Origin: JAFMKE01 sp047621945
Lineage (GTDB): Bacteria; Bacteroidota; Bacteroidia; Chitinophagales; UBA8649
DNA length: 56,182 bases
Reading direction: 5' to 3'
NCBI GenBank assembly: GCA_047621945.1
Contig: JBLHMK010000003.1
Span: 1-56,182 of the forward strand
Below the pieces are notes generated by a model. That model saw only the letters and a list, made by a program, of their open reading frames with translations, had not been told where the DNA came from and did not search any database. Positions 41,789 to 50,678 of the stretch are shown piece by piece (position 1 is the first letter of the stretch; every line of letters starts with the position of its first letter). Both the position numbers and the translations under genes were made by a program.

Positions 41789-43042
41789 ATGACTAGCTTA
41801 TTCAACATAAAGAAAGTTTTTGGGAAAACATTAATGCTGTTTATCCTAGCTTTGGGTCTAGTGACTGTTTCTTTCTCGCAATCGAATAAAAAAGCGGAGC
41901 TTCAAAATAAGTATAAGAAGTTACAGGAAGATATCAAGAAGATTGAATCTCTTATCGCAAATACGCAATCGGAAAAATCAAATTCTCTTGAACAGCTTAA
42001 GTCGATTAATTCGAAAATTAATACTAGACAAAGTCTAATCAATAATATTAATGCCCAAGTTATTTTCATTCAAAAGAACATTGATGATAAACAAGAAGTA
42101 ATCGTCGCATTGGATAAGGATATAGGTCGATTGAAAGATGACTATGCAGATATGGTGGTTAATGCCTATCGAAACAAACACAGTTCAAATGCCTTGAGTT
42201 TTCTTTTCTCTTCAGATAATTTTAATCAAGCACTTCAACGATTTTCTTACATGCGCAGTTATGCCACAACTCGGGCAAATCAGTCTGCATTGATAGCTAA
42301 AACTATTGAGGATTTAAATGCTAAAATCCAAAAATTGGAAGAGGAAAAAGTAGCTAAAGAAGCTTTCTTAAACGAGGAGAAAAAGCAGCGTTTTGTTCTT
42401 CAAGAAGAAAAATTATTGAAGAGTGATTTGATTAACAGATTACAAGGGGATGAAGAGAATCTTAAGAAGCAAATCAATGAAAAGAATAAGGCTGCACAAG
42501 CCTTGAACAATCAGATCCAAAAGATTATTGAGGAAGAGATTAAGTTGGCAAAAGAAAAAGCCGCCAAAACAGCAGCAGCAAAGGGTGAAGCGCCAGTTCA
42601 AGGATTAGCACTTACGCCAGATGAAAAACAACTTTCGAAAGATTTTATCTATAATATGGGTAAGCTCCCATGGCCGGTTAGCAAAGGATTTATTGTAAGT
42701 AAGTTTGGAAAACATGAGCATGAAAGCTTAAAGCAGGTCTACACCAATAATAACGGAGTGGATATTAAAACAGAAGAGGGTGCAGATGTAAGAGTCGTGT
42801 TCAATGGAACGGTGGTGAATTCATTCTATTTGCCATCAACGCAGAATTCGGTCATTGTAAAACATGGTGAGTACTATTCTGTTTATTCGAACTTAAAAAC
42901 AGTTGCGGTGAGTGCTGGACAAAAGTTGAGCACAAAGGAAAGCATTGGAGTAGCATATACTGAAAACAAGCAAACAAAAGTGCATTTAGAGATTTGGAAG
43001 GGGATGGAAAAAACAAATCCTGAGCTCTGGTTGGCTAGGTAA
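41789..43042 (+). CDS. EnvC-like murein hydrolase activator (coiled coil plus degenerate M23)
   Basis: 417 residues. Signal peptide (about 1-31, ending FSQS), then a long coiled coil (about 34-260) rich in K, E, N and Q, then an M23/LytM domain at about 300-415. The M23 zinc site is degenerate: the usual HxGxD is NNNGVDI, and the HxH near the end is HLE (KVHLEIWKG). This matches EnvC/NlpD-type activators, which switch on amidases at division rather than cutting peptidoglycan. It probably acts in the periplasm at the septum. tatA follows 78 bases later with its own promoter. Confidence 0.88.
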   Translation: MTSLFNIKKVFGKTLMLFILALGLVTVSFSQSNKKAELQNKYKKLQEDIKKIESLIANTQSEKSNSLEQLKSINSKINTRQSLINNINAQVIFIQKNIDDKQEVIVALDKDIGRLKDDYADMVVNAYRNKHSSNALSFLFSSDNFNQALQRFSYMRSYATTRANQSALIAKTIEDLNAKIQKLEEEKVAKEAFLNEEKKQRFVLQEEKLLKSDLINRLQGDEENLKKQINEKNKAAQALNNQIQKIIEEEIKLAKEKAAKTAAAKGEAPVQGLALTPDEKQLSKDFIYNMGKLPWPVSKGFIVSKFGKHEHESLKQVYTNNNGVDIKTEEGADVRVVFNGTVVNSFYLPSTQNSVIVKHGEYYSVYSNLKTVAVSAGQKLSTKESIGVAYTENKQTKVHLEIWKGMEKTNPELWLAR

Positions 43043-43091
43043 TGGCCATTAACAAAATGCTTTAATATTACCTTTTCTAAGTAAATCCTTG

Positions 43092-43099
43092 TAATTTTG
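43092..43099 (+). promoter_or_regulatory. tatA promoter -7 element
   Basis: TAATTTTG is an exact TAnnTTTG ending 21 bases before the ATG at 43121. This supports starting tatA at 43121, since longer readings would begin near the transcript start. Confidence 0.45.
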
Positions 43100-43120
43100 T
43101 ACGCTAAAATCATTTCAATT

Positions 43121-43363
43121 ATGAATACTATGTTATTGTGGACACCAGGTGTAGGAGAAATAGTGGTTATAGCACTTGTCGTGTTATTGTTGTTTGGTGG
43201 TAAGAAAATTCCAGAATTAATGAAAGGCTTAGGTAGTGGAGTTAGAGAGTTTAACTCAGCTAAAAACACTATCAAAAGTGAGATTGAAGAAGGCATGAAA
43301 GAACCGAAGACTGAGGCTAAAACTGAAACTAAAGAAACTAAAGAAGCTAAAGAAGCTGAATAA
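43121..43363 (+). CDS. tatA: Twin-arginine translocase subunit TatA/TatE
   Basis: 80 residues from the ATG at 43121. The N-terminal membrane helix (WTPGVGEIVVIALVVLLLFG) leads into the FGGKKIPELMKGLGSGVREF amphipathic helix, the TatA signature. The tail is a Lys/Glu/Thr repeat (TEAKTETKETKEAKEAE). TatA oligomers form the channel that exports folded proteins with TatC. tatC is not in the window. gatA starts 10 bases after the stop. Confidence 0.93.
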   Translation: MNTMLLWTPGVGEIVVIALVVLLLFGGKKIPELMKGLGSGVREFNSAKNTIKSEIEEGMKEPKTEAKTETKETKEAKEAE

Positions 43364-43373
43364 GGAATTACGA

Positions 43374-44783
43374 ATGAAAAATTATTCTTCTCTGGCTGTC
43401 TTACAAGCCGACCTTGATAAAAGCCTTACTTCTTGTACTGCGCTTGTTCAAAATTATTTACAACAAATAGAAAGTAAAAAGGACCTAAATGCCTTTTTGG
43501 AAGTCTTTGGTGATGAAGCGCTAGAACGAGCTGCGGAATTAGACAAAAAAGAGGGTTCAAAAGGAAAGTTGTTTGGTTTAGTAATAGCAATCAAAGACAA
43601 TATTTGTTTTGCTAATCATAAAGTAAGCGCCTCATCGCTTATGTTGGAAAACTTTGAATCTTTGTATTCATCCACAGCAGTTGAACGTTTGATAGCTGAA
43701 GACGCTATTGTCATTGGACGATTGAACTGTGATGAGTTTGCTATGGGTGGATCTAATGAAAATTCTGCTTTTGGTCCAGTTTTAAATGAAGCTGACAAAA
43801 CAAGAGTATCTGGTGGTTCATCAGGAGGAAGTGCAGTAGCTGTGCAAGCGCAATTATGTCATGCTAGTTTGGGCTCCGATACTGGAGGATCTATTCGTCA
43901 ACCTGCGGCCTTTTGCGGAGTTGTTGGATTGAAACCTACCTATGGCCGTGTTTCCCGCCATGGATTGATTGCATTTGGTTCTTCATTCGATCAGATCGGT
44001 CCGTTGACGCGAAGTGTTGATGATGCCCAGTTAATATTAGAAGTTATTAATGGTCAGGATAATTATGATGCTACGGCTATTCAAAACCGAGTAGAGCATT
44101 ATGAATTTGATCAAAAAAGGAAATATAAAATTGCTTATTTCAAAGAAGTGATTGAAAGTCCTGGCTTAAATCCAGAGATTAAAGAATCGTTCTTGAATCT
44201 GATAGCACGCCTTAAAGATTTGGGCCATCAAGTTGAGGCAAAGCCTTTTCCTTTATTAGATTATGTTGTGCCTACTTACTATGTTTTAACTACTGCAGAG
44301 GCCTCTTCTAACTTATCGAGGTATGATGGCGTGCATTACGGACATCGTTCAATCGAGGCTGCTAATATGGACGAGGTTTATAAGAAATCTAGGACAGAGG
44401 GATTTGGAAAGGAAGTCAAAAATAGAATTATGCTCGGCACCTTCGTGTTAAGCTCAGGATATTATGATGCTTACTATTCTAAAGCACAAAAAGTAAGAAG
44501 GTTGTTAAGTGAATCAGTAAGTGAGATATACAAAGAAAGTGATTTCATTTTGTCACCAACAACACCTTCTCCTGCGTTTAAATTAGGTGCGAAAACTGCA
44601 GACCCAGTTGAAATGTATTTAGAAGATATCTATACAGTATTGGCAAACTTAGTAGGTGCCCCGGCAATATCATTGCCTTTGTATCAAACAAAGGGAGGAT
44701 TACCTATAGGCATGCAGTTTATGGCTCACAACCAAGAAGAAGGAGCTTTGTTTGCTCTCGGTAAAGCGTTGATGGGCGAGTAG
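43374..44783 (+). CDS. gatA: Aspartyl/glutamyl-tRNA amidotransferase subunit A (GatA)
   Basis: 469 residues. It is the amidase subunit that releases ammonia from glutamine for converting Glu-tRNA-Gln and/or Asp-tRNA-Asn in the GatCAB complex. The Ser-cisSer-Lys triad is complete: Lys74 in AIKDN, Ser149 in VSGGSSGGS and Ser173 in TGGSIRQPAAF. Spacing matches known GatA enzymes. gatB and gatC are absent from the window. It sits directly after tatA. Confidence 0.94.
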   Translation: MKNYSSLAVLQADLDKSLTSCTALVQNYLQQIESKKDLNAFLEVFGDEALERAAELDKKEGSKGKLFGLVIAIKDNICFANHKVSASSLMLENFESLYSSTAVERLIAEDAIVIGRLNCDEFAMGGSNENSAFGPVLNEADKTRVSGGSSGGSAVAVQAQLCHASLGSDTGGSIRQPAAFCGVVGLKPTYGRVSRHGLIAFGSSFDQIGPLTRSVDDAQLILEVINGQDNYDATAIQNRVEHYEFDQKRKYKIAYFKEVIESPGLNPEIKESFLNLIARLKDLGHQVEAKPFPLLDYVVPTYYVLTTAEASSNLSRYDGVHYGHRSIEAANMDEVYKKSRTEGFGKEVKNRIMLGTFVLSSGYYDAYYSKAQKVRRLLSESVSEIYKESDFILSPTTPSPAFKLGAKTADPVEMYLEDIYTVLANLVGAPAISLPLYQTKGGLPIGMQFMAHNQEEGALFALGKALMGE

Positions 44784-44868
44784 TGTCAATTTCCTGTCAA
44801 AAGAATGTTTCGATATACTTTTTACACCTTTAAGATTGTTTAGGATAAGAACCCAAAAAATTGAAATG

Positions 44869-45936
44869 ATGAAATATGCTAGCTTTTTACTAATTGCTGT
44901 TGCACTTTTATTTAGTTCGTGCAAAAACGAGGACGGAACTACAAGTTCGAGTCCTTTTAGTAGTGTTCTTCCATCTTCCACTGGTGCCGCAGATGAAATT
45001 ATGTTCATTTTGCCGGACAACTTAAATACCAGCGCTACAAAAAACGCAATCAATCAGGAGTTTAATAAAATATATCGTGTTTTACCCCAAGAAGAAACTA
45101 TTTTCAATATTAGTAAAGTAGATTATAGCATTGTGAATAGCTTGATGTATCGATTCAGGAATATTGTATTGATTGCAAACACTGATCAAGAAACGCCTAT
45201 TCTAGCAATGGCCAAAGATATTTTATCTGAAAAGCAATTTGAAGATTTAAAAAACGGCAAACAGCAAACCTTCATCTTGAAAAATATTTGGAGCAAGCCA
45301 CAGAATGTCATCTTTATTTTTGGAACAGATGTAGCTGATTTGCAAGCTAATCTTGCGGCAAGTTCACCTGGAATTATTAAGCACGTTACACAAACAGATT
45401 TAGAAGTCTATAAAAAGATTGCCTACATCAATGGGGTTAATGGAAAGTTGAATGAACAGTGGTTGGAATACTACAATTTAACTTTAGATATTCCATCTGA
45501 ATATAAGATTGCGGAGAATGAAGGGAGTTTTGTTTCCCTAAGAAAGGATATTCCCAAAGGAATGATTTTTATCTATTTTGATGTAATCAATTATAGCGGT
45601 GCAGTGCCTGATGCAAATTACGGAATCACCTTACGTAATGAAAGAGGGAAATATGTGAGTAGCAGTGCTCCAGACAGCTATATGTCAACGGATAGTACTT
45701 TAGGATTCATTACCACAAAAGCAGTGAAGGATAATGTGATTAAGTATGAAACTAGTGGGCTCTGGCGAATGGAGAATGACTTTATGGGCGGTCCATTCAT
45801 CAATCAATATATTATTGATGAAGCAAACAATCGCGTTATTATGTTAGACGGATTTATTTTTGCTCCTGGGGAAAATAAAAAGAAGAGATACATGCGCCAA
45901 CTAGAAGGTATCTTCAGTACGCTTAATTTCAACTAA
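44869..45936 (+). CDS. DUF4837 lipoprotein
   Basis: 355 residues from the ATG at 44869 (or 44866), which begins the lipoprotein signal (YASFLLIAVALLFSSC, Cys18); the longer frame adds a basic leader. After a Ser/Thr-rich linker (TTSSSPFSSV), the body has ADEIMFILPDN, TNQEFNKIYRVLPQEE-like and GFIFAPGENKKKRYMRQLEG segments that I recognise as DUF4837, a Bacteroidota-only family of unknown role. It probably sits on the envelope. It follows gatA by 85 bases, and its stop overlaps the convergent phosphatase gene by 4 bases. Confidence 0.8.
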   Translation: MKYASFLLIAVALLFSSCKNEDGTTSSSPFSSVLPSSTGAADEIMFILPDNLNTSATKNAINQEFNKIYRVLPQEETIFNISKVDYSIVNSLMYRFRNIVLIANTDQETPILAMAKDILSEKQFEDLKNGKQQTFILKNIWSKPQNVIFIFGTDVADLQANLAASSPGIIKHVTQTDLEVYKKIAYINGVNGKLNEQWLEYYNLTLDIPSEYKIAENEGSFVSLRKDIPKGMIFIYFDVINYSGAVPDANYGITLRNERGKYVSSSAPDSYMSTDSTLGFITTKAVKDNVIKYETSGLWRMENDFMGGPFINQYIIDEANNRVIMLDGFIFAPGENKKKRYMRQLEGIFSTLNFN

Positions 45937-46952
45937 TCAAACTGCAAATCTTTAAAGTTTAAGAGAGTTCTTGCACGCAAACTATCTTGTTCATCATAGA
46001 TTTGTAATTCTAATTGATTGGCTTCCCAGTCTATTTGTATAATTCCAAAATTGGATTGAGGAATGACCTCTCCTATACGATTACTATTGGGTTCTGTCTT
46101 GTGCCAAGTTTGGGTCAGTCCACTTGAAGTTACGTCATAAATAGGGTAGGTGTAAGAATTCTCAAGTTTAGAAATTTCACCCCAATGTACATCACCGGAA
46201 ATACATATTACGCCATTAGCTTGGGAGCCTTGTATTAGTTGTAATAGGCGTTCTTGTTCTAAAGGGAAGTTTGTCCAACTTTCATATCCATTGTATTCAT
46301 GAGCGAACTGATTACTACTCGCTATGATACGAATACTTGCGGGCTTCTTTAATTCTTCTTCAAGCCAAAGCCATTGTTGCTCACCTAGTATCGTAGCCAT
46401 TTTACTAAAATTGGGTCGATAACTATTCTTATACTTAATGAAGCGTAAATAGCTATATTTTAATCGGGTTCTAAAGCTTCGGGTGTCGAGTAGAATTACT
46501 TGAACAATTTCATCGCCACTTCCGTAGTATTCGCTATGATAAATGCCATCGTGAGCGTAGCGACTAGAATTGCCAGGCTCCTTCCAAAAGTCAAGAAAAA
46601 GGGCTTTCGATTCTTTCTTCATTTCGTATTTTTTACCAGCATCATTCTTCCCATAATCATGATCATCCCAAGTGGCTAGTACTTCACATTCTTGTCGTAA
46701 AGCTTGGTGTTCTGCTTTGCCACCAAGAATATCATACTTTGAACGAAGAACATCCATATCGTGGGTGTCGCCGTAAATATTATCTCCTAGATAAATAAAC
46801 AGATCGGGGTGTTTACCAACTACTTTATATAAGATGGACTGATCTTTGTTTTGATCAGAACAAGAACCAAATGCAATGGTTTGAATCGTTTTTGAGTTTT
46901 GAGCGGCAAGGCTTAAGGGTAGTATAATTAGAAGTAGTCGGAATAATTTCAT
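45933..46952 (-). CDS. Alkaline phosphatase D-like metallophosphoesterase, secreted
   Basis: 339 residues from the ATG at 46952 with a signal peptide (MKLFRLLLIILPLSLAAQ). PhoD-like motifs: FGSCSDQNKDQ, YLGDNIYGDTHD, LATWDDHDYGKNDAG, LLDTRSFRT and SGDVHWGEI. These supply the metal ligands, so an active phosphodiesterase or phosphomonoesterase is expected in the periplasm or outside the cell. Such enzymes are usually linked to phosphorus scavenging from organic phosphate. No Pho box could be identified. It lies downstream of a terminator and appears to be transcribed alone. Confidence 0.9.
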   Translation of the reverse strand: MKLFRLLLIILPLSLAAQNSKTIQTIAFGSCSDQNKDQSILYKVVGKHPDLFIYLGDNIYGDTHDMDVLRSKYDILGGKAEHQALRQECEVLATWDDHDYGKNDAGKKYEMKKESKALFLDFWKEPGNSSRYAHDGIYHSEYYGSGDEIVQVILLDTRSFRTRLKYSYLRFIKYKNSYRPNFSKMATILGEQQWLWLEEELKKPASIRIIASSNQFAHEYNGYESWTNFPLEQERLLQLIQGSQANGVICISGDVHWGEISKLENSYTYPIYDVTSSGLTQTWHKTEPNSNRIGEVIPQSNFGIIQIDWEANQLELQIYDEQDSLRARTLLNFKDLQFD

Positions 46953-47080
46953 AGGCACTTAATATAGTTAGCTTAAATTCTAAAAGTAAATATAGTGGTC
47001 GATTATTGAAAGAAATAATTATTTAAGCTTGATTTGATGCTCTGTTTATCAGGAAAGTTTCAGCTGGCTTGAGGTTAAAT

Positions 47081-47113
47081 AAAAAAGGGTGAATCGAAGA
47101 TTCACCCTTTTTT
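47081..47113 (-). terminator. Strong hairpin terminator after the PorP/SprF gene
   Basis: AAAAAAGGGTGAATC (47081-47095), a GAA loop and GATTCACCCTTTTTT (47099-47113) form a perfect 15-base stem with A/T-runs on both sides, so it can work in either direction. It lies 20 bases after the minus-strand porP-like stop. The remaining gap to the phosphatase start holds no other feature. Confidence 0.9.
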
Positions 47114-47133
47114 ATTTATGATTGTTTAGTTTT

Positions 47134-48192
47134 TTAGAATGTAGGACAGAAACGCTCGTAATGTATTCTACCAGGTTCTTCTTGCTTGTGAATATAAACA
47201 ACACTAATTTCTAAAGCTCCAACTGATTTACTTGCACCTCTAAAACCTGAAGTATTAAAGTCATAACTAATTCCAACACGCGTATTTGAAACTTCACCTC
47301 CAATGGTTACGATGGCCGCATCGTTGTTGAAGCCATCAATGCCTCCAACAACTCTTGTCCATGCACCTGCAAATCCTTTGAAATTATCTGAAAATGCATA
47401 TTCAAACCCAGAACCTAAATTGATTTGTTGAGCCTGTGTTTGAAGCATGTATAAGAAGGTTGGTAAGATTTTGAAGTACTTTCCCGTTTTAATTGCTAAA
47501 CCACCATGAGCCGTATAGCGCATATCTAATTCGTTTTTCTCAGTTTGTTGATCAAGAAAGTTTTCACCCGGAGTAGTTAAGTGATTAGCTGCAAACCCGA
47601 AGTAGTAACTTACGTTATCAGAAGCCATTGATGAAAACATCGCTCCAGCATTTAAATCAAAATAACCGAAATTCCCTTGGTTGAAATTATCTTCACCATC
47701 ATCTAGGAAAGGATTAAATGTATTGATTGATCCATCGAATTGTTGTTCAAATAACAAGTCATAGCGAAAGATTCTTTTTTGAACATATCCTGCTTGGAAC
47801 CCTAAAGAAATTCTACTTCTTCCAAATCTATCTACTGCTTGGTGGTAGGCTATAGACCCCATAACAGCATAAGTAGCTAGAGAACCATTTCCAGCCTCAT
47901 CAGCATAAAACATTGCCCCAACTCCTAATCCATTTGCTTTTAATTTTCTTCTCAACAAAGAAGCATCGAAAGACCCTTGGTAGGTGTTGTAAGGAGAAAC
48001 AGAATTCGAAGTTGGAATGGTAAACCATTGCCCCCTATAATTAGCTGCAACTCTAAAATCGCCATTTATCAAACCCGTCATTGCTGGATTTAAAGTCAGT
48101 GGAGATGCATAATATTGTGAAAAATGAATGTCCTGCGCGGAAACGCCAATGACAAACAAGAGGGAAATTAATAATAGGGATAGTCTCTTCAT
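47134..48192 (-). CDS. PorP/SprF family T9SS outer-membrane protein
   Basis: 352 residues, signal peptide MKRLSLLLISLLFVIGVSAQ. The family opening QDIHFSQYYASPLTLNPAMT is exact, followed by RVAANYRGQWFTI, then a barrel, and the terminal RFCPTF that I often see in this family. PorP/SprF proteins assist secretion or surface attachment of T9SS cargo; many paralogues sit beside a giant adhesin gene, but none is here, so this could be the core PorP copy or an orphan. It has a dedicated terminator. Confidence 0.92.
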   Translation of the reverse strand: MKRLSLLLISLLFVIGVSAQDIHFSQYYASPLTLNPAMTGLINGDFRVAANYRGQWFTIPTSNSVSPYNTYQGSFDASLLRRKLKANGLGVGAMFYADEAGNGSLATYAVMGSIAYHQAVDRFGRSRISLGFQAGYVQKRIFRYDLLFEQQFDGSINTFNPFLDDGEDNFNQGNFGYFDLNAGAMFSSMASDNVSYYFGFAANHLTTPGENFLDQQTEKNELDMRYTAHGGLAIKTGKYFKILPTFLYMLQTQAQQINLGSGFEYAFSDNFKGFAGAWTRVVGGIDGFNNDAAIVTIGGEVSNTRVGISYDFNTSGFRGASKSVGALEISVVYIHKQEEPGRIHYERFCPTF

Positions 48193-48244
48193 GTTTAGAC
48201 TTTTTACTTTAGTACTTAAGACACTAATTTAAACAAATTTCTAG

Positions 48245-49159
48245 TTAACTTTTAAATATACGTAGTAATTTAGGTAATAGATTCACTTTTACCTGAAAAT
48301 ACTTTGCCTTTTTAGCACCAAACCCTCTATAGAAGTTAGCAACGCCATCTATCATGGATCCTTCGAAATCCAGATATTTGTATTGACCTGCATTCGTTTG
48401 AATCAAATGATTCAATAAGTGTGTCATCGCTCCGACCGAATTTCCTAGTGGGCTGCTGGCTGGCATTAAGTTAACAAGACGTTGGGGATGGTTTATTAGA
48501 AAATTGGCAGCAAGTAGCTCTTTATCTTGGTTTTGAACACCAATTATAAAGCCCATGTTGTAATGAATCGCCTTGTATATTAAGCGCAACATGGAGTAGT
48601 AATGTTTGTCTTTAAAACCTTCTACTTTTGGCGCGGTGTGGGTCCTGTAGAAATCAGCAAAATCTTCTGGAGAAATCTGTTTGTTGATTATTAATTCCTC
48701 TTTTTCTGCTTTCTTCACTTTTCTTTTGACATTTCCAGAATACTGCTTGCGAAGAAGTTCATATTCTGGTTTCATATCAAGCAAATAGTTATATCGTTCT
48801 GTAACAATTCCTTGACTTGGGGCAAAATTGCTTTCGTTTAGAGAGATATCTAGATATTTAATCTCTTTTGGGATAGCTTTAAAAAACTGGTCTATAGTTG
48901 CTTTACTAATTGGGATATCTGCATAGATACCTAGCTGTTGTGTAAAGAATGGCTGATAACTATATCCAATTCCAAATTTTTTACCCAATACAATCGGCAT
49001 AACCATCTTGTAGTTACCAACCACAAGACCGACCCAATTTTCACAGACATTATCCAAATACCAGGTATAAGCATATGGGGGGGCTCCAAGGGCAAAATGA
49101 ACACATCCATTCCACCTCTTGTCATCAATTTCTTCTCTTTGCTCTAATTTAATTTGCAT
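48245..49159 (-). CDS. FemAB/GNAT-like protein, Bacteroidota type
   Basis: 304 residues, no signal peptide. Two GNAT-like halves can be seen: an N-terminal half with YTWYLDNVCENWVGLVVGNY and FGIGYSYQPFFTQQLGI, and a C-terminal half with NVKRKVKKAEKEEL, FADFYRTHTAPKVEGF and YLDFEGSMIDGVANFYRGFG. The last is the FemABX-like motif for binding an acyl or aminoacyl donor. FemABX enzymes add amino acids to peptidoglycan precursors or acylate other substrates; the substrate here is unknown. It is 52 bases from the PorP/SprF gene on the same strand and divergent from ridA. Confidence 0.75.
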   Translation of the reverse strand: MQIKLEQREEIDDKRWNGCVHFALGAPPYAYTWYLDNVCENWVGLVVGNYKMVMPIVLGKKFGIGYSYQPFFTQQLGIYADIPISKATIDQFFKAIPKEIKYLDISLNESNFAPSQGIVTERYNYLLDMKPEYELLRKQYSGNVKRKVKKAEKEELIINKQISPEDFADFYRTHTAPKVEGFKDKHYYSMLRLIYKAIHYNMGFIIGVQNQDKELLAANFLINHPQRLVNLMPASSPLGNSVGAMTHLLNHLIQTNAGQYKYLDFEGSMIDGVANFYRGFGAKKAKYFQVKVNLLPKLLRIFKS

Positions 49160-49214
49160 AATGTGCGCTAAAAATACGACTTTGCTTTATTTTTACGGTT
49201 AAAACCAAATAATC

Positions 49215-49595
49215 ATGAAAAAAGAAATCATAATTACTAAAAATGCTCCTGCTCCTATAGGACCTTATAATCAAGCAACAAAAGCAAATCATACTTTGTT
49301 TATTTCAGGACAGATTCCTGCGGATCCAGCAACGGGCGAAATCGTTACTTCTTCTATTGAAGATGAAACGCATATGGTGATGAAAAACCTAAAAGCCATA
49401 CTAGAAGAAGCTGGATTAGGTTTTGACAATATCTTGAAAACTTCAATCTTCATTTCTGATATGAACAACTTCAGCAGAATTAATGAAGTGTATGGTTCAT
49501 ACTTTACTTCAGATTTTCCGGCAAGGGAAACTGTAGAGGTAGCAAGACTTCCTAAAGATGTAAATGTAGAAATTTCTGCAATAGCTACTTTTTAA
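49215..49595 (+). CDS. ridA: RidA family 2-iminobutanoate/2-iminopropanoate deaminase
   Basis: 126 residues, the exact family size. It hydrolyses reactive enamine/imine intermediates made by PLP enzymes such as threonine dehydratase. Signature residues: APAPIGPYNQATKANHTLFI, SGQIPADPATGEI, Arg104 in FPARETVEV (the carboxylate-binding Arg), and the final VEISAIATF. Trimeric cytoplasmic enzyme. A strong terminator follows 34 bases after the stop. Confidence 0.96.
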   Translation: MKKEIIITKNAPAPIGPYNQATKANHTLFISGQIPADPATGEIVTSSIEDETHMVMKNLKAILEEAGLGFDNILKTSIFISDMNNFSRINEVYGSYFTSDFPARETVEVARLPKDVNVEISAIATF

Positions 49596-49629
49596 GGTAT
49601 AGTTCTAGTTAAAAAACTATAAATCTAAT

Positions 49630-49661
49630 GGGTAGTATCTTTATTCGATACTGCCTTTTTT
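49630..49661 (+). terminator. Rho-independent terminator after ridA
   Basis: GGTAGTATC (49631-49639) pairs with GATACTGCC (49647-49655), with one G-T pair and a 7-base loop, followed by a T-run to 49661. A reading frame through it toward batB is non-coding. Confidence 0.85.
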
Positions 49662-49675
49662 ATTTTTACAACTCG

Positions 49676-50677
49676 ATGTTAAAACTTGCACACCATAATC
49701 ATCTTTGGGCATTCGCGCTATTGGCTATATTGCTATTGGCTTTTGCATTCTTTCTAGTAAGGAGAAAGCAGCTATTTAAGCTGATTGGATTAGAAGTCTT
49801 AGTTGATAAACTTACAGCTTCAAGCAATGTGACTCGGAGATATATTAAATTCTCACTGATGTTATTGGGCTTTAGTGCTTTAATCATTGCTTGGGCAAAC
49901 CCACTTTTAGGTACAAAATTTGAAAAAGTAAAGCGAGAAGGAATTGATGTCATTTTTGCTATGGATGTTTCTAAGTCTATGAATGCGCAGGATATTGTTC
50001 CTAGTCGGATGCTGAAGGCAAAGCAAATCGTTTCAACGGTCATTGATCAAATGAGTAATGATAGAATTGGTTTAATTGTCTTTGCAGGAAATGCATATCT
50101 TCAAATGCCAGTTACAGTGGACTATTCTGGGGCGAAGATGTATCTTAAGACAATCAATACAGACATGGTTCCACGGCAAGGAACCGCCATTAGTGAAGCT
50201 ATTGAACTGGCTATTAATTCTTATGACAAGGATGCAGAAGGGTATAAGACCTTAGTGATATTATCTGATGGAGAAGATCATGATGGAGATGCGGAAGCTT
50301 TAGCTAAAGAGGCCAAGGAGCTTGGAATAACCATTCATACTATTGGTGTAGGTACTCAGCAAGCAAGTAAAATCCCTATGGATAAGCAGGGAAACTATAA
50401 GAAAGATAGTTCTGGAAATGAAGTCACTACAAAGTTAAATGAAGAAATGCTCAAAGAATTGGCAAAGCTTGGAGGAGGACAGTATTTAAGTGCGGCATCT
50501 ACGGATGTTTATGATGATTTACTGGTTGTGTTGAATGGACAAGGTGGAAGAATGATAGATGAAAAGGTTTATACAAGTTTTAAAAACCACTTTCCTATTT
50601 TTCTGATCATTGGCTTTATTGCCTTGTGTACAGAATTCCTGATTGGAGAAAGAAAATTAAAATGGCTGTCTTGGTAA
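49676..50677 (+). CDS. batB: Aerotolerance regulator BatB (VWA domain)
   Basis: 333 residues from the ATG at 49676; longer readings run through the ridA terminator. Two membrane segments near the N-terminus (about 10-27 and 57-72) and one near the C-terminus flank a von Willebrand A domain. The MIDAS site is complete: DVSKSMN, Thr in QGTAISEA, and SDGEDHDGDA. The YKKDSSGNEVTTKLNEEMLK insert is typical of BatB rather than BatA. Bat proteins contribute to stress tolerance and envelope function in Bacteroidota. The start is 1 base before the next gene's ATG region, so the four bat genes form an operon. Confidence 0.9.
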   Translation: MLKLAHHNHLWAFALLAILLLAFAFFLVRRKQLFKLIGLEVLVDKLTASSNVTRRYIKFSLMLLGFSALIIAWANPLLGTKFEKVKREGIDVIFAMDVSKSMNAQDIVPSRMLKAKQIVSTVIDQMSNDRIGLIVFAGNAYLQMPVTVDYSGAKMYLKTINTDMVPRQGTAISEAIELAINSYDKDAEGYKTLVILSDGEDHDGDAEALAKEAKELGITIHTIGVGTQQASKIPMDKQGNYKKDSSGNEVTTKLNEEMLKELAKLGGGQYLSAASTDVYDDLLVVLNGQGGRMIDEKVYTSFKNHFPIFLIIGFIALCTEFLIGERKLKWLSW

Positions 50678-50678
50678 A

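Noticed and set aside
49628..49675. Upstream ATG giving a longer batB product.
   Set aside because: The extra codons read straight through the ridA terminator hairpin and its T-run; the ATG at 49676 starts a normal BatB N-terminus.
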